Source of the DNA: Ruminococcus sp. AM22-13
GTDB lineage: Bacteria; Bacillota; Clostridia; Lachnospirales; Lachnospiraceae
Reading direction: 5' to 3'
Assembly: GCF_003471165.1 (NCBI RefSeq)
Contig: NZ_QRIL01000004.1
Span: 1-64,000 of the forward strand
DNA: 64,000 bases
Position numbers and translations under genes: made by a program. Of this stretch, positions 59,960 through 64,000 are shown piece by piece. The stretch's first letter is position 1. Every line of letters begins with the position of its first letter. The notes under the pieces are model-generated. The model searched no databases. It saw only the letters and a program-made list of their open reading frames with translations, and was not told where the DNA came from.

Positions 59960-61479
59960 TCCTCCAGCAGCCTGATCCGGCTGCCGCTGCTGATCTCTCT
60001 GTCACTGGAAGTCACGATTTTCTGGTCACTTGATAAATCCCCGTTCTCCAGCGCAGCAGTGGAAGAATTTTTATCTTTCACATTCACATACGTTTTTCGC
60101 GCTACCAGTACCTCACCCAGGACGGTGTTCTGTGTATCTGTCACATAAACATAGTATCTGCCATTTTCCTCATACAATGCGCTCAGCGGAACACAGACAT
60201 TAAAAGGACCTGCATCCTGAGAAATTGTAAATTCCGCAGTATCTCCTATGGAAAGAGTTCCCTCCGGTACCTGTACAGAAAGAATGTACTGATTTTCATT
60301 ACTGCTGTCCTCTTTCACAGACTCCACTTTCGCTCCTGTAATCTCTTTTTCATCCGCACCTTTTAAAATTACCTCTCCGCCACTCTTTATGTATTTCAGA
60401 TCATCTTTGCTGACCTCTGCCTGAAACCGAAAGGTTCCTTTGGATTCATAAAGGACAACCGCAGCTTCCGCTCCTGTCTGGCTTCCTGTCACTGCACTCA
60501 GACTCTTTATCACACCATCACAGGGTGCTTTCACTTTTCCCTTTCGTGCCAGCACTTTCTGCAACGTTTCCAGATCTTTCTGCGCAGTCTCAAGTTCCGC
60601 CTGCGTATTCTCCAGCGTGGAATCCGAAGCATCACCGATCTGCGTATCCCGGATTGCCTGCTCTGCTGACTGAAGTTCTCTTCTGCGGCTGAGCATGGCT
60701 TCATTGACCGCCTCCTCTTTCGCCCGGATATCATCAATCAATGCCTGCTCCTGAGAATTGTCCTGCGCATTCGAATTGTCGCCGTTTCCTGATGTATTTT
60801 TATTCCCTTCGCCATCTGGGCGATCCGTATTTCCGGAATCATCGGAGTTCTCCGGATCGTCTGTATTCCCGAAATCGTCTGTATTTCCCGGATCATCAAA
60901 CTCGCTGGAATCACTGAACTTCTCCTCATCCGGTATCTTATCCTGTACGTCATTCTGCGCCGCATCCCGCTGTGCGTAATAATCCTGAAGCTTCTGTCTG
61001 GCTATGGCTGCCTCATTCTGTGCCGCCTGCACACTGTAATTTCCGCTGGAAACCGCACTGTTATAATTTTCCTGTGCATCTGAAAACTCATTATGTCTCT
61101 TCTGCTGATTCACAGACTCTGCACTGATCAGATCATTGATCTTCCCCTGCAGAACATCTATGGCATCCTGTTTTTCCTTTATGGTTTTTTTTAGATATTT
61201 TACAGAAAACTTCAGCAGCGCATCCCCTTTTTTCACATTCTGTCCTTCCTGCACATAAACCTGCTCCACCTTCTGTCCCTCCTGGGTAAAAACTGCCCGT
61301 TCTCTGGTTCCCATCACTTTACCTGTGCCGGTCACCTCATGCGTGATCACCTGATTCTGAGCTGTTTTTGTCTCTACCTGTGCTACATTCACCGAATCTG
61401 CCGCCCTGGACAGAAAAGTAAACAAAAGCATCAGGGCAAAAAATCCTGCCAGAATTTTTATCAGTTTTATTTTCTTCAT
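59956..61479 (-). CDS. HlyD-family periplasmic adaptor with a low-complexity insertion
   Basis: A 507-residue membrane-fusion adaptor. The start at 61479 (MKKIKLIKILAGFFALMLLF) has GAGAGG upstream; an open frame to 61662 overlaps the preceding permease and is rejected. After the signal-anchor comes the barrel-sandwich half (TGTGKVMGTRERAVFTQEGQ, KVEQVYVQEGQNVKKGDALL). An alpha-hairpin follows whose middle is replaced by about 75 residues of Asp/Ser/Asn/Gly/Pro (EFDDPGNTDDFGNTDDPENS onward), then the returning helix (EAMLSRRRELQSAEQAIRDT), the second lipoyl half (ARKGKVKAPCDGVIKSLSAV) and the beta-barrel. It normally links an exporter permease to the cell wall space. It is between a sugar ABC permease and a MacB-like gene. 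Confidence 0.85.
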   Translation of the reverse strand: MKKIKLIKILAGFFALMLLFTFLSRAADSVNVAQVETKTAQNQVITHEVTGTGKVMGTRERAVFTQEGQKVEQVYVQEGQNVKKGDALLKFSVKYLKKTIKEKQDAIDVLQGKINDLISAESVNQQKRHNEFSDAQENYNSAVSSGNYSVQAAQNEAAIARQKLQDYYAQRDAAQNDVQDKIPDEEKFSDSSEFDDPGNTDDFGNTDDPENSDDSGNTDRPDGEGNKNTSGNGDNSNAQDNSQEQALIDDIRAKEEAVNEAMLSRRRELQSAEQAIRDTQIGDASDSTLENTQAELETAQKDLETLQKVLARKGKVKAPCDGVIKSLSAVTGSQTGAEAAVVLYESKGTFRFQAEVSKDDLKYIKSGGEVILKGADEKEITGAKVESVKEDSSNENQYILSVQVPEGTLSIGDTAEFTISQDAGPFNVCVPLSALYEENGRYYVYVTDTQNTVLGEVLVARKTYVNVKDKNSSTAALENGDLSSDQKIVTSSDREISSGSRIRLLEE

Positions 61480-61505
61480 AGATAAATCCTCTCGTTTCTG
61501 TCGCT

Positions 61506-62393
61506 CTATTCCTTGATTGCCGTGGATATGATCCCTTGTTCCAGATAATCCTGCCCTGCCAGAAAAACGATCACTGCCGGGATCAGAACCAGAACAGATA
61601 CCGCAAATGCCTTTCCTGTCTGGGAGATATCGATCTGTGGAAGGTACAGAGACAGCGGCCACAGACTTTTGGTCTTCAGAAATGCCATTGGCTGTTCGAT
61701 CAGATTCCAGTATTCCAGAAATCCCAGAACCAGTGCCGAAATGATACCCGCAGAACCCAGAGGGATTCCGATTCTGATAAAAATAAGCAGCTCACCCGCC
61801 CCGTCCAGCCGCGCAGATTCCATCAGTGCCTCCGGAATACTCTCAAAGAAACGATACATGATAAAAACCGGAAACGTGGAAAAGGCCGCCGGAAGAATAA
61901 TCCCCCACAGATGATCCAGAAGTTTCATCTGATCCAGAACCAGATAATTACTGAGCATCATTACCTGAAAGGGCATCATCATCAATGCCACATAGATCAT
62001 AAACAGCAGATTTTTTCCCGGAAAACGATATCTGGCAAATCCCCACGCTGCCGGTACTCCCACCAGGATCTGCCCTGCCAGAACTCCGACAGTAATCTTG
62101 ACGGAATTCCAGAACATCACAAAAAACTCCGGAGAATCCAGCAGGACTTTCACATAGGATCTCAGCGTCGGATAAAGCGGAAGTACTCTCCAGAATACAT
62201 AACTGACTGCCTGACCGGAAGCAGATCCACTGTCTGCTGTCAGTACCGCCCCCAGAAGATCATTTAATTCCTTCTGCCCCATCAGTGATCCTGTAACTGA
62301 AAAAAATACCGGAAATATTGCCACCAGTGCAAGGAGTACAAGGAGCAGGCTTCCTATCTTCCTGATACGGAATATCTGCATAACTTTTCTCAT
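61506..62393 (-). CDS. Carbohydrate ABC transporter permease, MalG type
   Basis: A 295-residue permease. The start at 62393 overlaps the upstream permease's TGA (ATGA); the frame reaches 62423 but without reason to use it. Helices include LLLVLLALVAIFPVFFSV, and the EAA loop that contacts the ATPase is EALMESARLDGAGELLIFIRIGIPL (near residue 190), followed by the usual helix (SAGIISALVLGFLEYWNLIEQP) and a last helix (FAVSVLVLIPAVIVFLAG). CUT1-type sugar importers have this shape. No ATPase gene is in view; CUT1 systems often use a shared MsmK-like ATPase from elsewhere. Confidence 0.9.
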   Translation of the reverse strand: MRKVMQIFRIRKIGSLLLVLLALVAIFPVFFSVTGSLMGQKELNDLLGAVLTADSGSASGQAVSYVFWRVLPLYPTLRSYVKVLLDSPEFFVMFWNSVKITVGVLAGQILVGVPAAWGFARYRFPGKNLLFMIYVALMMMPFQVMMLSNYLVLDQMKLLDHLWGIILPAAFSTFPVFIMYRFFESIPEALMESARLDGAGELLIFIRIGIPLGSAGIISALVLGFLEYWNLIEQPMAFLKTKSLWPLSLYLPQIDISQTGKAFAVSVLVLIPAVIVFLAGQDYLEQGIISTAIKE

Positions 62394-63334
62394 TCTGCCC
62401 CGCCTTTCCCCCAGGCTTTCCACAATCCCAGGATCAGCAGAAAAATCACCAGTCCGGTCACCACTGCCGCAGCCGACATCTTATCCAGCGACAGGTCCCT
62501 GTACCAGTTGTTAAACAGATGCTGAAGCAGATACATTTTTTCCTGCGGATAATCACCGGCCACCAGATATGCCTCACGGAAAACCTTAAATGCATTGAGT
62601 ACAGAAAGTACCACGATCGTAAAAAGGGACGGGAGCAGATTCGGGAGTGTGATCTTCGTAAAACATTTCCACTCCCCTGCCCCGTCCACTTTTGCTGCCT
62701 CGTAAAGTGCCGCCGGAATGGCAGACAATCCTGCCATCCAGAGCACTACATCATATCCAAGATTTCTCCATATATAACTGATCACCAGTACATAAAAAGA
62801 AGCACCTGTATTCATCCAGTCAGTCGTCTGAACAGATAACATATGAAGCAGGTGATTCAATAAGCCCTGATCGTCAAAAAGCAGTCTCCACAGAAGTACC
62901 ACTGATGCTACAGGGATTGCCATTGGCAGAAGAAAGAAACTTTTCAGAATCTGCGTAAATCTTTTCTGCCCTGCAAGCAGGACTGCTATGATCAGAGACA
63001 ATACCACCAGCAGCGGCACACACACTCCGAAGAACCGAAGTGTGTTGCCTGCTGCCAGACGAAACGCTTTGTTTGCAAATATCGTCCTGTAGTTCTCTAT
63101 CCCCACAAATTCTCCATTCACTGCCCCGCAAAAAGATCTGCGGATCACATCCACATACGGGATCAGCCAGAAAATGCAGACACCTGCAAAACTCGGAAGA
63201 ATAAAAGCCAGACCTTTTTCTGTATTTCTGAAAGCTGCACATCTTCTGCGATTTCGTTTCCGACTAAACAGCAAATCTGATTTTGCGTTCCGTTTCTCTG
63301 TTAAAGATAAGTGTTCTTTTAAATTAATCTTCAT
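62390..63334 (-). CDS. Carbohydrate ABC transporter permease, MalF type
   Basis: A 314-residue permease with a basic cytoplasmic start (SRKRNRRRCAAFRNTEKG) and about six helices (LAFILPSFAGVCIFWLIPYVDVI first). The EAA loop reads IPAALYEAAKVDGAGEWKCFTKITLPNL (near residue 215). NGEFVGIENYRTIFANKAFRLA is the typical MalF-family segment after the first helix. It is the second gene of a solute-binding protein, MalF, MalG, HlyD, MacB-like run. GGGAG lies before the ATG. Confidence 0.92.
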   Translation of the reverse strand: MKINLKEHLSLTEKRNAKSDLLFSRKRNRRRCAAFRNTEKGLAFILPSFAGVCIFWLIPYVDVIRRSFCGAVNGEFVGIENYRTIFANKAFRLAAGNTLRFFGVCVPLLVVLSLIIAVLLAGQKRFTQILKSFFLLPMAIPVASVVLLWRLLFDDQGLLNHLLHMLSVQTTDWMNTGASFYVLVISYIWRNLGYDVVLWMAGLSAIPAALYEAAKVDGAGEWKCFTKITLPNLLPSLFTIVVLSVLNAFKVFREAYLVAGDYPQEKMYLLQHLFNNWYRDLSLDKMSAAAVVTGLVIFLLILGLWKAWGKGGAE

Positions 63335-63384
63335 TCTCTTAAACTCCCTTACCTTGCAGTGTTGGGTAAGCAGCAGACAGCCGC

Positions 63385-64000
63385 TTATTCAGATAAATAC
63401 AGATTTACTTCCTGCATGATCTCTTTCACAGCATCATCCAGCCCCGTTTCTCCATTGAGGTATTTCTCACCGGATTCCGTTACTGCACTTCGGATGATCT
63501 GATTACTCTTTGCAGGTACAGTAAGTGTTTTTCCCAGATCCATGATGTTCTGTATTGCTTCATCTTCCGGAATGATCTCGTCCATCACAAACTGTTTGAT
63601 ATTACCATCTCCCGTATCATAAGAGGTTCCGATCGAGCCAATGGTATCTCCACTGGATTTTCCCATTTTCCAGTAAGCCATATCTTCATAAACCTTGCTG
63701 TTTACAGCCAGTCCTTCATCATTGCTTGCTCTCTGGGATTCCTCTTCAAACAGGAACTTTACGAACTTCTCTGCCGCTTCTTTTTCAGATGCCTTTGCAC
63801 TGATTCCCACAATGCTCCTTGGATAGAAACAATTCTCGCTTTGTCCGTTCAGAAGTCTGTAATCCAGATCCGAATCTACTTTTTTTGCAGAATCCAGATA
63901 CACCAGACCCTCCGGTGAAAGCAGACCGCCTGCCGCCACTGTATTGACTTTTACAAGCAGATCCGTTATCGATCCTGCAATATTTGTATATCCGGAACGA
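63385..64000 (-). CDS. Extracellular solute-binding protein, C-terminal part (partial)
   Basis: About 205 residues of the C-terminus of an ABC-importer binding protein; the frame continues off the right edge of the window. Visible are YFPRSIVGISAKA-like strand (FYPRSIVGISAKASEKEAAE), KFVKFLFEEESQRASNDEGLAVNSKVYEDM (a helix and strand typical of sugar-binding proteins) and the C-terminal helices (DLGKTLTVPAKSNQIIRSAV, GETGLDDAVKEIMQEVNLYL). No signal peptide can be seen because the start is outside. It precedes the two permeases and supplies substrate to them. Family is CUT1-like (COG1653-type), substrate unknown. Confidence 0.88.
   Translation of the reverse strand, partial: RSGYTNIAGSITDLLVKVNTVAAGGLLSPEGLVYLDSAKKVDSDLDYRLLNGQSENCFYPRSIVGISAKASEKEAAEKFVKFLFEEESQRASNDEGLAVNSKVYEDMAYWKMGKSSGDTIGSIGTSYDTGDGNIKQFVMDEIIPEDEAIQNIMDLGKTLTVPAKSNQIIRSAVTESGEKYLNGETGLDDAVKEIMQEVNLYLSE

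Noticed and set aside
61536..62267. 243-codon plus-strand ORF opposite the MalG permease
   Set aside because: Gln/His/Arg-rich antisense reading with no ribosome site.
1..64000. CRISPR arrays, tRNA, rRNA, complete insertion sequences, prophage, riboswitch or T-box
   Set aside because: No regularly spaced identical repeats, cloverleaf, transposase or integrase gene, phage structural gene, or recognisable riboswitch core was found by eye. A covariance-model scan (Rfam/tRNAscan) would be decisive and could not be run.

Overview
The window reads as a chromosomal segment of a low-to-middle G+C, spore-forming, strictly anaerobic Firmicute, most likely a gut Lachnospiraceae (Blautia/Dorea/Ruminococcus-like). 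This rests on an alpha/beta-type small acid-soluble spore protein, AddAB recombination, a CIRCE-controlled clpB, DUF4250, BspA-type leucine-rich repeats, two CooC-type nickel ATPases and strong GGAGG ribosome sites. No rRNA, tRNA, CRISPR array, complete insertion sequence or prophage was seen. Most genes lie on the minus strand.

Layout. 1-4600: the start of a secreted protein, a decayed reading frame, an unrecognised duplicated (propeller-like) protein, a BspA-type surface protein and a truncated 2-hydroxyacyl-CoA dehydratase activator. 4600-10000: a Gfo/Idh/MocA dehydrogenase, a spore protein, a PspC-domain protein, a PadR-DUF1700-DUF4097 operon and an RsmF-like rRNA methyltransferase. 10000-25400: addA/addB, a small membrane protein, NAD synthetase, Hsp33, a methyltransferase, a lipoprotein and a HelD-like helicase. 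25400-35300: a MarR-controlled heterodimeric ABC exporter, a LysR/sodium-symporter pair, and an NhaD-like antiporter with a cytidylate-kinase-like protein. 35700-38650: clpB and a coupled DUF4250 gene. 38650-43000: a repeat-rich, partly decayed region with two class-M-like sirtuins, the remains of a third, a broken Rrf2 regulator and an SPL-type radical SAM enzyme. 43000-51300: a LytTR two-component system, two GH3 glycosidases (one circularly permuted and membrane-anchored) and a GtrA-like protein. 51300-58600: a metallocentre-maturation-like island (two CooC ATPases, a MoxR-type AAA ATPase, a VWA protein and a zinc ribbon), then TetR, DUF3786, a cysteine-rich protein, an Rrf2 regulator and a truncated metallo-hydrolase. 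58870-64000: a sugar-type ABC importer followed by an HlyD-type adaptor and a MacB-like membrane protein.

The most unusual signal is a promoter/operator module found three times (about 41486-41525, 55998-56046 and 57738-57786). Each copy has a TTGACT -35 box, a 17-base spacer and a -10 box overlapped by a TTGTnA-N9-TTACA dyad, and each lies between divergent genes: SirTM/Rrf2, CooC/TetR and Cys-rich protein/Rrf2. It links the sirtuin/radical-SAM locus to the CooC/AAA/VWA locus, 13 kb away, as one apparent regulon. Other non-coding structure includes a hairpin-rich repeat after three successive genes (20619, 23044, 25419), a second structured block at 38690-38850, and a CIRCE element fused to the clpB -35 box.
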